Positions 1 through 12,602 of a DNA stretch of 64,000 bases are shown in pieces. Position 1 is the first letter of the stretch; each line of letters opens with the position of its first letter. Location of the stretch: assembly GCA_003254905.1 (NCBI GenBank), contig QANU01020341.1:46510-110509 (forward strand). Reading direction: 5' to 3'. This stretch comes from Nissolia schottii. Taxonomy: Eukaryota > Streptophyta > Magnoliopsida > Fabales > Fabaceae. The notes beneath the pieces are model-generated. The model did no database searches, was not told the DNA's origin, and saw only the letters and a program-made list of their open reading frames with translations. A program made the translations under genes and the position numbers.

Positions 1-3000
1 TTTTTTTTTTTTTTTTTGGGTAGGTCACAAAAAAAAATTGAAGTTGCAAAGAAAATGATTAGTTTCATTTTGCACAGTTAGTAGTATTTTATAGTTATGC
101 AAATTATCCCCAGCGGTTTAGTAGTGTAGTCAGGACTAAAGGGAAAAATAGGTATAGTCAACCCTTTTTTTTTTTAAAACATTGGAAACAGATTAGCATG
201 GCTGGAATCATTGGCATTTAGATTAGAGCCATCCGTATACTTTTTCTTTGATGCTGCGTTTCTATATCCAAAACTGCTGGATTCTATTGGTTTGCAGCAA
301 TGCTGTTATAGCGTAATAGAGCAGCGGGATTTGAGTAACGATGTTAATTTAGCACTACAGTGGAAATAGCGGAAACAATAGAGGTTGCTAAAACACTAGT
401 TTGGAACCTAGGCTAAGTATGTGCGCACAATATGCATATACATAATGTAAAATAATAACGAAGATAATGTAAAATAATAGTGGGCCCAATTCGCATTTTA
501 TCTCTTAGAATTTAGCTTTTTCCTTCGTAAGAATGCAATCATTGTGGGAGTTACTGGAAGAGAGAATGGTTTTTCTTACACAAAAATAAAATAGGTTATG
601 ATGAAATTACATTCGTGTAATTTTAATTTTAAGTATTATTGCATCGTTTAATAATTTTTTGTAAAATTTAAATTTTATTGATCTAATCGTTGAATTATAA
701 CAAACTATTATCTATACACTATTATAAAGGAGATATAAGAAAATAATACTATTTGATATACAATTTTACGTACTAATTTTACCTTTATTTATCATTATTT
801 TTAAAACACTTTGTACAATTTTTTTATTTTGTTACTCATCCACTATCCACTTAGATTTCTGCTTTTATTTGATAACGGCTTCCACCATCACAATTCTCTC
901 TTCCATTTTTTTTCTTCATTCTTTTGTAAGTGGTTTTCCATTGCATGTGGGTTTTTTTTCTTTGTATTTGCTAAAGAGTTGGCATATATGAAACAGTACA
1001 GTACAAACAATGTGTCAAATTTCAAAAAGTAAGTTTGAACATCATAAAGATCTGATAAATAAAATTTATTTTTGTATAAAATATATGTATTACGCTAATT
1101 TTAATACATGTAAAAAATTTGCTAAATAATTTTAGATTAATATCAAGCTTCATAGACATAATCTATAAGACATGAACTTTTATTTCAATGTTAATTTTTT
1201 AAAAAAATGATTAAATTATGTACCAATTATTTAATGTTATAATGATGTAAGGATAAAAAAAATTATACACGTATAACTTGATCCAAACAAAAAAGAGAGA
1301 GACTTAATTAGCAATACTTTTTCTTGTACTTAATCCTTACAAGTGTTTTTTCTAAAAATAGACTCACACGAAATGGGACAATTTGATTGAGTAAACAGAA
1401 TTTAAGTGAATAAAGGAAATATTTGACATTTACACCAACCAAAGTGCACCAGATTATTTGTCAAGAAAAACCCTCCTAATAATAAGAATTTCACCTCACT
1501 TTTGTAAGTTAGTTCAATTAAAAAAACGGATAACCTGATGTAATCGTACCAACATTCAGTTTCTATTAGAAATTTTTTTAATTCTCAAGACTCAAACTTT
1601 AGACCTAATTAAGGGCTTGAGGCACTTACCATTTCAATCAATCCCACATTGATGGTTTGAATAAAAACTTCATGTGTAAGAATGGATTTTTATGGAAAAA
1701 AAAGTAAAAATAAAAATCATAAAAGGGTAAAATTAGTAATAAGTCAAGTTTGATAAGAAACTCAAACATAATATTTGTGCAGATTTTAATTTCTTAGTAA
1801 GCAAGTGGTAAGGTATTGTATATTTTTTTTTTATAAAAGTCAAGCCCACAAAGAATCCTCACCAATTTGCATGGTGCTTCATTAATTTTTCAATAAGCAT
1901 GGTGAGGCAGAGATTATTACATTATCACAAGGGTCCCAACATTGAAGGTTGATCAACTCATCCACATGGGTCAATTTGTTACAAGTTGGTAAAGCACAGG
2001 ACACAAATTTGTTGGCCCAGAAGACAAAAATACCAATAGGCAACGTGTTGTTTCTATACACTAGCACCATGATGGTATGCAGCTGGGTTGTTTTAGCTTA
2101 ACTAATAGTTTCAAGTTTAAGTATTATGGATACAGCTATATTAAATTTCGAAAGAGAGAATTTTTATGTTTAAAAAGTTCTACTCAACTTAAATAAAATT
2201 ACCTCCAATAAAGTAATACTTAGAATCAAGATTATATATATATATATATATATATTCAACTCAAAACTAGATGCAAGTACGGAATAAGTGTCCATGTATA
2301 ACATAACATGTTTCTTAGCAAGTTGCAATGTTTTCAGGAACTTTAAGGTATAACTATTAGAGATTTTAAGAGTTTGTGAAAAAATTTATCATTTTCTTTT
2401 CTCTCTTTTAAAAAAACTTTTAAACAAGGGTGCTAATTAAATATATCTTTCCTCTTTTTCCCTCTTAAATCTAATTTACAAAAGTCATTAATAAATCCCA
2501 TTTCAATTTTACTATAGCTATTTTTATATAATTTATAGGAATTTTCTTAAGTACTCTTTTTAAAAATTGTATCAATTTATATTTTAAAATTGTGATTGAA
2601 TCACATATTTTATATATTCCAAAATATCTTTAGAATTTTTTTTTAAATTTGAAAGTTTATATTGATTTTTGGTCAGTAATAACCAAAAAAAATTATCCAA
2701 TTTTGATTATACAAATATTTTGAAAATTTTATCTCGTAAACATGCGTGTAGAAATAATAGATTAGCAGATTAATATCATTTCTAGCATACCCTCTGAAAG
2801 TCCGAAAATTACAACAAAAAGAGAGCTCGAAAGTAAACAATGCCAAAGTAAAGAATAGATGTAAAGTAACATGGCCACGTGTCCAAAAAAAGAGGAAGAA
2901 TTGATAGCAAGTTGAATGTTTATAAAAGAAAATTATTTTGTGTCTTACTTCAAAGAAATTTATAATACCCTTACACACCCAAAAAAAAAGTTAATAAGGT

Positions 3001-6000
3001 TAAATAATATTAATATAGAATATTTATTATCATATTTTACTTTATATATAACGATATCATAATACATACTTAAATTGTGAATTCAATTATTAATTACTGT
3101 TATTTGTGACAGCGGACAATTAGGATGCCCTTAAAAATATATATTTTTACAAAATCTTTATTTTGGTTACTAATTACCAAAATATTAAAGGCAAAATAAT
3201 TTCTAGAAACTTAAAAGTCTTAGATCTTTAATTATTCAAAATATAAGATATAAGATATCTTGATCTTAAATTATCTCATTTCATTATATGTTTATAAACT
3301 AAAATATTTTTTTAATTCTTACATACAATTCATAATTCTGCCTATGCTTCCTTTCTATAGCCAATCTCAAGCCCAATTAAATGAGAAAAGTTGTATTAAA
3401 TTGTAGACAACTAACATAAAACTTATCGAATATTTAAGACATAAATCAAAGATGATTTAGTATTAAGTTGTTGTCCAAAAGCAATGCACTCTACAACTCG
3501 TAATATTAAATGGCTTTAGTGTAATGTTATATGACTAGGAGCGCTCCGTCAAAGTGTTGTTTGACCTATATAATTAATTTCATACAATAAGATAGGACTT
3601 TGTTATTGATATTATATATATATATGCAACACATGAGATTTTGTTTTTGGCCAAAAGGTATTTATGGCGGACAATAATGACTAATTTTTTTCCTTCTTCA
3701 AAGTTTCTAGACCCACTTGCATGTGTAGAGAAAGCCTTTTCCAACAACGCACACATGAAAATTAAATCCACATGTATATATATATATATAATTGTCATAG
3801 CATTTGAATATTTGATGAAGATATACTGCTAGTATAAAAATACATATATTCGTTGTATATGTATATGATGATGTGATATGATTATGGATCCCAACCCAAG
3901 CCGTCACGTCACTGTGGACAGAGGATGATGGGTACACTTTTGAGGCATCCTCATGTTCGACACGTCAGCACCTGCAAGTTGGTCCTCTCCTAAGGCTCTG
4001 TGGGTGACGCGTGGCACTCAGAAAATAGAGGAAAGTGCAAGTTGGGGCTACTACTAGGTGTGGGTCCCACGACCGGATCCGCTAATAAATTTAATGATAA
4101 TCCATTCTCCTCATCAGCAGCTCATCTGATCTGCTGCAGCTACTTGCTGCCGTGTTGTCCGGAGATTCCTTTAGATTTTGTCTCCCCTTTCCTACTTGAG
4201 AAAAATTCTTTGGTGGTAACTATGATTTTAGTTTTGTTATTTTGGCTAAATTCAAGGGAGTTTAGATACCGAGTCCCGTGTTAAAGAGACTATCTTCAAG
4301 AAAATGTAGATTTAGATTCTCTTACCTTAATAATTCATTTTAGGTGTGTAATTTTTTCATGAACTTCACTTTGCGACATTTTATTTGATAAAGTCTTACT
4401 TTATAACAGTTAATTTCTGTAAATTAGAATTTTTTATAAATATTTTTTTTTTCAGTTGGTGGACTCTAAATAAAAGTATCATTTATAATAAATATAAGAA
4501 TTTTTGGATAATTACATGGACGAGCTCAAATCTTTATAAGGCATCTCTTTTAAAGTAATCTCGTCAATGTAAAACTCATTATAATTTAACAAGTGAATTA
4601 AAAAGTTTGATCAAACGAAAGGTTATAAAGTTTTAAATTTTAAAAGTGTTTATGTCATTGTAAAACATGCTTAGTTTAGTTTCAAAGAGAGGCTTTTCTT
4701 TATTAGAAATTGTAAGTAGGCTATTTTCAGAAGCAGTTAACTACGGACAAATTTAATGTGATGATAAACATTCTATAATTAAATTAAGAGACTTTTGATC
4801 TTTTATTGAATGGGCCTTTGACTTTTACTGAAGACCAGCTTGATGAGCTTAAGGTGACATTTGATTCTTGTCTCAATATATAAGATATAGTGAAAAATAT
4901 GTTTAAAAATGAGATAGAAATCAAAAATTTAAAATTGTCTTTATCTTAAAATAATTTTAAAATTAATTTATATACTTCTTACATGAACACATGGTCAATA
5001 ATAAATTCTATCCCTTGTTTGTGGACTAACTAACTAACCCTTGTTCTATTGGTTTGAGAGGTGTTCGAGACGTTTTTTAAATTAATTTATGTACATAAAA
5101 AAAGTTATGAACATGAGAGATGTGTGACTTTATTATTTTATTATTTCCATTCTTTTTGTCTTAAGACGTTATAAAATATTAACTAGAAGTTTGCCCACTC
5201 CATATATGTTAGTATTATGTTAGTATTTTGATTTTAAACTATGAATTATTTTAAACTAAGAATTTTATTAACAAATATCTTTAAGATAGATACTTGTTAA
5301 GAAACCATAAAGAATTTTTTTTAATTTTTTTTATAAATTTGAAAATATTATTTTGTGTATGATTGTGAAGAGAAGCACCATATCTTAATATTTCTTTCTA
5401 ATAAATTTAAGAATGATATTTAATAATTTTTTAAGGTAAAATGCCAACAATAGATTATCTTATTGCCAAGTATTTTTAATAAATTTGTTAAGAGAATATG
5501 TATACCTATTTATTATGATGATGGTATAGTAGTAATTTACATACATTTTCTTTCTCTCGCAAGTCGCAACCAACTTCCACCCTTGGATGTTCAATCATGT
5601 TGTTCTCAAACGTACGGTCCACGTTTTCGCACCTCATTTTCTGTCGCCCAACTTGATTAGTAAAATTAAATAAAATAGAAAAATAATAAATGAAAGAGAT
5701 CTTTAAGTACATGATAGTTGTGGAATTGTGGGGTTAGTACTATTACCCTACCCTTTCTTTGCTGGCCTACTTTTACGTCTCATTTTTTCCCACTTGCAAC
5801 TTGCTGCAAAGTGTGTGCACGGTTGACACATTATTCTCATATATTTGTTGTTTAAGTAATATTTTATCAATTTTAAAATAGTTGTTAACTTTATCTTTTA
5901 CGTGAATATTTAAAAATATTAAAAATTAAAAAAATTAATAATATTTTATTTAATTATTTTTATTTATAGTAAATAGTTAAAGTAATTATAATAAATAAAT

Positions 6001-8254
6001 AAGAAAGAGAATTTATTTAATAAAAATATGTTAAAAAAATAATTAATGATAAAAACTTACAAGTTATAATTTAATCGTATATTATTATATCATTATTAAT
6101 TTTTATTATTCTTACCACTAATACTTCAAAACTATACATGTAGAGTAATATATTATTAATGACAATTGATGTAGTTATCGTCGTCTAATAAATTTTAATC
6201 GCTTAGCAAATTTATTTTGCTTCAAGAAGTTGTTGTTTCTTTAATTGAGCACTAAAAACTTCGCTTAGAATGTAATGAAGTATATATAATGCTGTTGGAT
6301 AAACTTTATGAAAATACTCTTTCATTATTGCATGGGTTTTAGGTAAATTTTGTAAGAGGTCTAATCATTTCAATCGGTTGAACCATTCGCATTTTATGAC
6401 CACGTATATTCACTTACTAAATAGTTCATCTCTCTTTATAAACAATTAACTTATAGAATTATACTTGTTTTTTTTTTCTAAATAGAAAAAAATACACCAA
6501 GTAGTTTAATTCTTACAATCTGAAGGTACCGATTATTACTACTCACATATTTTATTTAATGTTTTATTAAATCATTTTATTTACGTAAGTTCATGTTATC
6601 CATATATGGTTAACGTTAAGATACTGTGTTAACCTGATTTATGAGTTATCTAGTCCTAGAGCTATGATTTATAGATGGTACGCAACTTCCCACAGTTAAA
6701 CACAATCCAAAATGCACTACACAAATTAGTATTAGCTTGAACTAGTTAATTATATGATATTTCATACTATGCTTTATATTCCTGCAAAGGAATCAATTGG
6801 TTAAATATATTAAAGACTTTGGAATAGAATAGAAACCTTTGAAGAGAATGTCGTCACACGCCTGGGGTCGTGGTAATAATGTAAAAGAAAAAAATGCTAT
6901 GACAAGAAATAAAATCATTGAATATATACCAAGTGTCAATAATAAATTGTTGCAAAATCTCATGAAGGTGCTTTACGGATGTCAAGTTGAAGGATCGATT
7001 AAATTTATAGCAAATAGACGAAAGAAGATGAATACGTTTCTGAATATTAAACAAATGCCATTCTCAACTGATTTCAATGGAGCATTAAGACTTGGAGGCT
7101 AAATTTATATTTCTTTCAAAGAGAAAGTTAAGTCACATACAAAGTATATATTTTTTTTTAATTTTATGTGTAAAGTTGATATCGTGTCTGTATATATAAA
7201 GTTGGATTTAATAAAGTATTGCTAAGATCTTATACAATTTAGAAATGAACATATAAGCACCAAAAAATTTAGAAATTAACATAAAATATAAACAAAGCAT
7301 TTATTATATATAATAGTGATTTAGCTAAACGCATGCTAAATTTAGAGAATTATAATTTCATTGAATCCCATTAGCGCCAATTTTTTGCACAGTAAACGCA
7401 CCAAAAAAAATGAAAAACATTAATTTACGCCTGTTTATATAATATACCCAGTAATTATTTTCCTCCGTTAAGGGATGTCTTAAATGTAGTTTGGACTAAA
7501 ATTATTTACTTCATTAATTATCAGTCCCATTTATCTCAAAATGTTAAGTTATTGATTAGGGATAATTGAATTGAATGTAATTTTTCGTCTTAGTGTCTAA
7601 TAATTTTTTTTCTTTTTACCGTTATATAACTAATCTTTATTTAATTTTTAAAAAAAAATAATGACCCACTTTTATTTCAATCACCATTTTTCATCTCTTT
7701 CTAATTGTTCACTCCCCTACTTTTCTTTTTTTTTTTTAACAATTTCATATCTTATCCTTATTAACAACCTATATAAATCATTAAGAATATTTTATGCTGA
7801 CACCGTAGTAATTATAATTAAAATTTAGTTAACAAGTGTCATTATGTTTAAAAATCATAAGGAGTTACCAATGCATTAAATACTTTAAAAATACTCAAAT
7901 ATTTTTTTATTTAAATTTCTTAGTAAGTGTATTTATGATACTTGTTAGCAAAACTCTTATTTTAAAAAAAATATCATATAACTAATCAATAAATATTTAA
8001 GTAATGTTATTTAAATCACTCAAAAAGTGTTAACACATTATCTTTCTTCTAATAACATATAAGGGTGAATCACGTAATAAATAACATTTTTAATTAAAAA
8101 ATGTTTAAAAAACTTAATTTATTAACATATAAATTAATCTACTTATTCTTATAAATAATACATGATATTTTATGTTAAAAATACAAAATATCAAATATTT
8201 AAGTGTGTAAATTGATTGGTGATAAATTTTAAAAATAGTTTTTTTTTAAAAAAA
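1..8254. other. AT-rich intergenic region, no gene recognised
   Basis: I see no credible gene here. The open frames are short, mostly lack an ATG or convincing composition, and match no family I recognise. The stretch opens with a poly-T run (1-17) and is very AT-rich. It contains a TA microsatellite near 2233-2255 and another near 3775-3790. The one compositional exception is the GC-richer block at about 3890-4200, listed separately. No tRNA-like cloverleaf or rRNA segment was noticed on either strand. Confidence 0.6.
3890..4200. other. GC-richer island with CACGTC cores, no ORF
   Basis: This block stands out from the surrounding AT-rich DNA. It has CACGTC cores at 3905-3910 and 3961-3966 and a GACGCGTGGC near 4006-4016, which resemble plant bZIP or ABRE-like sites. 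A frame stays open over 4000-4284 but begins at GTG rather than ATG and encodes nothing I recognise. It could be a detached regulatory region, the decayed 5' end of a gene, or a conserved noncoding sequence. The motifs are seen directly; the regulatory role is inference. Confidence 0.3.
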
Positions 8255-8499
8255 GGGTTAATTATGTTTTTAATCTCTGTAATATTAAAAAGTTTAGTTT
8301 TAGTCCCTCAGTACAAGTTTTAGTCCCTGTAAAATTTGGAAGTTTGATTTTAGTCCATGTAGATGGTTGGGGATTGACAGTGCCGTCAATCCCCAACCAT
8401 TCCCGGGAACTAAAATCAAACTTTCAAATTTTACAAGGACTAAAATTTATACAAAAAGATTAAAACCAAACTTTTTAATATTAGAGTAAAAACTTAATT

Positions 8500-8503
<4 letters not shown>
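8255..8503. mobile_element. Fold-back MITE upstream of the AFP gene
   Basis: The two halves of this roughly 250-bp segment are inverted copies. The left end begins GGGTTAATTATGTTTTTAAT and the right end reads as the reverse complement of GTTAATTAAGTTTTTAC. Both arms carry the phrase ACTAAAATCAAAC or its complement. At the centre, ATGGTTGGGGATTGAC (8363-8378) is matched perfectly in reverse complement at 8385-8400, around a 6-base loop. There is no coding capacity. The structure fits a non-autonomous inverted-repeat element; superfamily not assigned. A TA microsatellite follows immediately. Confidence 0.7.

Positions 8504-8543
<40 letters not shown>
8504..8543. repeat. TA dinucleotide microsatellite
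   Basis: An almost uninterrupted (TA)n tract of about 40 bp lies between the fold-back element and the proximal AFP promoter. Confidence 0.9.
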
Positions 8544-8545
<2 letters not shown>

Positions 8546-8638
8546 ATGCAAAAGAGAGAGTAACACGTAGTAGTTGGGGGATGCTGTTATGTTATCTTTG
8601 CTGCATCCCAACACATATGTGTCACGTTACCATTCCAT

Positions 8639-8844
8639 CACGTGTAGCTTACTTTCCTTGACTTACCACATCGCGCCACGTGTCTCCCGAGACCATCCCT
8701 TCTCCCCAAAACACCCCTCTCTTTTCCCGAAAGCCAAACACAACACAACAGATTAGAAAAGAAACCGTCGCCTCGGACGCGCCACCTCGCCACACGCTCC
8801 TGTCGCCACGTGTAACCCGAGCTAGCCCCTTCTCCTTCCACGTG
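8639..8844 (+). promoter_or_regulatory. Cluster of four CACGTG (G-box/ABRE) elements upstream of AFP
   Basis: CACGTG occurs at 8639-8644, 8677-8682, 8807-8812 and 8839-8844, each followed by T (CACGTGT); two continue as CACGTGTC, the classic ABA-responsive element. ABREs are bound by ABI5/ABF bZIP factors, and AFP proteins bind and restrain ABI5, so this cluster predicts ABA-induced negative feedback. The motifs are seen directly. Their use in this gene is inferred from position, 370-575 bp before the ATG. Confidence 0.65.
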
Positions 8845-9000
8845 TCGCCCCCTAATCCAAAGGGGACAATCTCGGTATTTCACATCTTTCCCCTGTTTCC
8901 GTCTTTTCTTCTTTCTCTTTTCCTCTGCTTCAGTCTTTAACTCTTCAGTTTCGTTTCAGCCGTTTCTGTTTTCATCTTCCTCTCTCTCTCTCTCTCTTCA

Positions 9001-9039
9001 ATGTTTATTTTTACCGGGAAGCTGCCAGAAAAATGTTAG
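9001..9039 (+). other. Upstream ORF 1 in the AFP leader (12 codons)
   Basis: An ATG at 9001, just after a CT-rich tract, opens a 12-codon frame ending at TAG 9037-9039. It lies 5' of the AFP start codon and overlaps the beginning of the next upstream ORF in another frame. Whether it is in the mature transcript depends on the unknown transcription start. Confidence 0.4.
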
Positions 9040-9149
9040 AAAATAACGTTGGAATTGGCCTCTTTCACTGCATGGAAAGCATTCAACCCTGTTTCTCTCT
9101 CTGCTCATCATCATCACCACAATCCCGCTCCAATTTCACGTTCCCCTGA
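9033..9149 (+). other. Upstream ORF 2 in the AFP leader (38 codons)
   Basis: An ATG at 9033, in a favourable context (AAAATGT), opens a 38-codon frame ending at TGA 9147-9149, 64 bp before the AFP ATG. It starts MLENNVGIG and is Ser-rich towards its end. It is out of frame with uORF 1 and with the main ORF. If transcribed, it would be met before the AFP start and could lower AFP translation. That role is inference. Confidence 0.4.
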
Positions 9150-9213
9150 ATCCTTCCAAAAAGAGAAACCACCTTTTTTATATTTATATATTCATATTTT
9201 TTTTCTTTCTCCA

Positions 9214-12152
9214 ATGGCACAAGTAGTTGAAGACAGAGAGAAGAGCAATTTCCCCAGAGATCTACTCAACAGGTTCATGGCCGCGAACCACCACCACCGC
9301 CACTTCCCTACGCATCTCGTGAAGCAAGAGCATAATCTTCATCATGATAACGATGATGAAGCAGAGGAAGACGAAGAGATTGAGCTGAGCCTGGGACTCT
9401 CGATGAACGGTCGATTCGGGGTTGACCCGACGGCGAAGAAGATCAAGAGGACCACTTCGATACCGGAATTCGTGAAGGCGGTAAGGGAAGAGGAAGAAGG
9501 GGACGAGGGGTACCCTATGCCGGTAATGCCACGCGCCCCTCTGATAAGGACATGTTCCCTTCCAACGGAGACCGAAGAGGAATGGAGGAAGAGGAAGGAG
9601 CTGCAGAGTCTAAGGAGATTGGAAGCGAGGAGAAAGCGTTCAGAGAAGCAGAGGAACATGAAGGCAATTAGGGAGCAACAGCAGCAACAAAGGAACCGTG
9701 ATGAAGGGGGTGGTTATAATCTGGTGGAGCAGGGTGCAGGTGAGTTTGGGGGGTTGGGGAGAACGACGTCGTTGAGTAGCAGAGTTGGTGGGCTTGGCTT
9801 GAATGACAAGTGTGTTGGTGGGTTGCCTCCTCCTTCGCCGATTGGTTCTTCTTCTCAGGGAACGGCCTCTTCCGGGATCTCTGAATCCGAGAGTCAACAA
9901 GGTCAAGGTAAATTATCAATTTTTGTTGTGCGTTCCTAAATTTATTTTAAGATTAAATTTGATATTTTTTATAATTTTTAGGCCAACTTCAGTGATGCTA
10001 TCTAAATGGATTTGAGGCTTTGCTTAAATGTTTAGGGTCAGTTTGGTACAATAGATAAGACCGTGAATTCTTGCCTTTTATGTACCTCGTTGAAATTAGT
10101 AACTATGGTGTCAAACATGTCTCTCGAATCGAACACAGTCCTACTGCTTTTGTTTTGTTTTGTTTTTTTGTTTTTTCCTCAATTGTTGTTGCTTTTAGTT
10201 TTAATTTTCTTGGTTTTTAGTCCTCTTTTATTTTCCCCCTATTTCAGGCCGACTTTTTGGGATGCTAGTTATTAATGGAGCCAAAAAGTGGCAATTTTGG
10301 AACACTAATAAAAAAAATAACTCTCGTCTGAAAAATGGAACGATCTATTTTTATTTCTTGTTGAAAGGAAATAATTCTAAGCTAATTTGATACACGAACC
10401 CGATCAATCAAGTTGTGTGTGATTCTTGGATTCTATTTGTGCGCTGTCACGTGTTTGCTAGTCACCGACCATGGGTTCTTTGTACTGTGTGGTGGATGGA
10501 TAATCCTTGGCATGGCATGTCATATCATGTCATGTCTCTAAGCAAAAAAAAAATGTTGTCCAAAATTTTTCTCGAGTTCAATTTTGACAAGTGCCATGTG
10601 ATTTTTGTGACAACCCAACCACTTACCTAATTATAGATCCTTGTAGGCGTAAGCTGAAATTGCAGTTTTAATTAGTACCTAAGGGAGTTATATGGGTCTA
10701 TAGCGTAGTTGTTATGCCCCTTCATTTTAAAATTTTTCCATTTTGTATATTCTGAGTTCTCCCTTGTGGATTTGCATCCCTTCCACTGTAGGTCATGGGC
10801 AGAGTCTTTGAATTAAACAAAGAAAAATGTGAAATGTGATTTATACTTGAAAATTTTCTCCATTGCTCAATTCTTGAATAATTTGGGAGATGAATGTTTT
10901 GGCTCACCTGTGGTCACGATGTTGCAAATATTAGTGGCAATTTTTAAGTAGCAAAATGATTAGTAGATGTTGAATCAATCATGGTATAGTAGGAAGGGTG
11001 TGTTTAAATCAGGAGTTATCTGTCCACGAAGGGTGGATAAGCAACCTCTCACACAAATTCAAATACCAGACAGCGACACACAATTCTTACTATGAAATTG
11101 CATAGTACTTTGTTCCTGGAATTGAATGGTGGCGTAGTTCAAAAAAGCCAAAACAACCAATAGTTGTGCCTTAGCTGTTTTCATATCATGATGCAATCGT
11201 AGTTCGGGTGACTTGGGTTGACAATTTTGTCTTGCGAGTTGCAAGTCATATTGTCTTCCTCTAGTTTAGTAGGAGAAATTGACAGATTCGGTTTCAGAGG
11301 TTTGTTGTTCTCGCTTCTTAGAAGTTGTTTCTTCAATTGTATCCTCCTGCATTTTGCGCCTTTTCTATTTGAGAATTTAAGTCCTGAACTAAAGCCGACT
11401 TGTCTTCCCATTTTCGTTTCTGAGTACAAGGGCTTGCTTGCACCATTTCCAAGTCTTCTCTTGGAAGAATTACACCAATTTTTTTTTTACACTCAAGTCC
11501 TTTTTTGCTGATTTATAATTAATTGCTTCACATTCTCACTTATCTCAATTCATTATTTACTTCTACCATCCAAGTCAGTCTTTGTAGGGGGTCTTCTCCT
11601 GAAATCATGCCATATCGGTTAAATGGGTTGTGATTCATGTTTCTAACAACACCACTCGTAGTTCTCTGCTCAGTGATGAAAGAAGTGAAACACAAAAATT
11701 AAGCTAGTAGTATATGATGATGTCTTGGTATGCTCAATTCAAAATTATTTCCTGACGCAGGAAGCCCTAATGGCAACAACTCGTTGCCAAACTGTGAACA
11801 GAAATCACCAGCCACCTCTGGAGCAAGAATTGCCGAAAACTCGAGCAAGTTTGCTGCTGCTGCAATGGCGGTAAGACACGAGACCACTAACAGAAACTCG
11901 CTGCCCGAAAACAAAACCAAGGACATTGTGAGGAACTTGTTGGAGGACATGCCGTGTGTGTCCACCAAAGGCGACGGCCCCGGCGGAAGGAGGATAGAAG
12001 GGTTTCTTTACAGGTACGGTAAAGGCGAGGAGGTCAGGATAGTGTGCGTTTGCCACGGCAGTTTTCTCACCCCAGCCGAGTTCGTCAAGCACGCCGGTGG
12101 AGGTGACGTGGCCAACCCATTGAAGCATATTGTTGTTAGTACAAGCTGTTAA
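9214..12152 (+). CDS. AFP/NINJA-family protein (ABI5-binding protein-like)
   Basis: Two exons, 9214-9907 and 11761-12152, joined in frame across a 1.85-kb GT-AG intron, give about 361 residues. Family members are nuclear adaptors that bridge TOPLESS-type co-repressors to bZIP factors (ABI5) in ABA signalling or to JAZ proteins in jasmonate signalling. Visible parts: an N-terminal EAR motif LSLGLS at residues 58-63 within an [16 protein letters not shown] block; a basic NINJA-B block around residues 115-150 ([13 protein letters not shown], then a Lys/Arg-rich helix); and the conserved C-terminal domain with [26 protein letters not shown] and [18 protein letters not shown]. The start at 9214 is the first in-frame ATG; the frame is open further upstream but without ATG. 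An acidic stretch and His-rich segment precede the EAR motif. The upstream ABRE cluster favours an AFP rather than NINJA role. The exact paralogue is not resolved. Confidence 0.93.
9908..11760 (+). other. AFP intron (1.85 kb)
   Basis: The donor is AAG|GTAAAT at 9907/9908 and the acceptor GACGCAG|GA at 11760/11761. The intron interrupts codon phase 1. It contains T-rich tracts, as expected of a plant intron. Several short open frames inside it show no recognisable similarity. I see no nested gene. Confidence 0.85.
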
Positions 12153-12602
12153 ATTGGTTAAAAGAACCAATTGATGAGTGATAATACATATTTTTTCTTC
12201 ATCTTTTACTCTCTTTGATTCTATGTTAACTATTATAACTCACTGCGCTTTCTAATTTGCATGTGATATGGTTGGTCATTGTGTTCTTTGAATCATAGAT
12301 CTCATGAACCCCCTTACTTGTTTTTCTTATTTAGGTATTCCTGTATGAGAGGGATATATAATGGTACCCTAAACCCTAATATTAGTTATTTATTCTCGTT
12401 AGTTTTGTGATTTATCTTTTATTTTAGTTGATTTTCATTGCTCTATTCCCCCCCTTCTACTAAATTGGTGGAAGGGCTAATCTATACTTTGGGTTAAAAA
12501 TACTTGTTAAAAGTAAAGGGGCAATGGTGCTATTTCTGGAAACACTTGTGCTCTAGTTTTTAATAAACTAATTCAAATAAAGAAAGCCAGATCCCCCAGG
12601 AG
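12153..12602. other. AFP 3' flank
   Basis: The AFP 3' UTR probably occupies the first few hundred bases after the stop at 12150-12152; no clear polyadenylation point can be fixed. A short TACCCTAAACCCTAA near 12365 is a chance or interstitial telomere-like sequence. No other feature seen. Confidence 0.5.

Noticed and set aside
12362-12378. Telomere-like CCCTAAACCCTAA
   Set aside because: Only two units, too short to be an interstitial telomere array.
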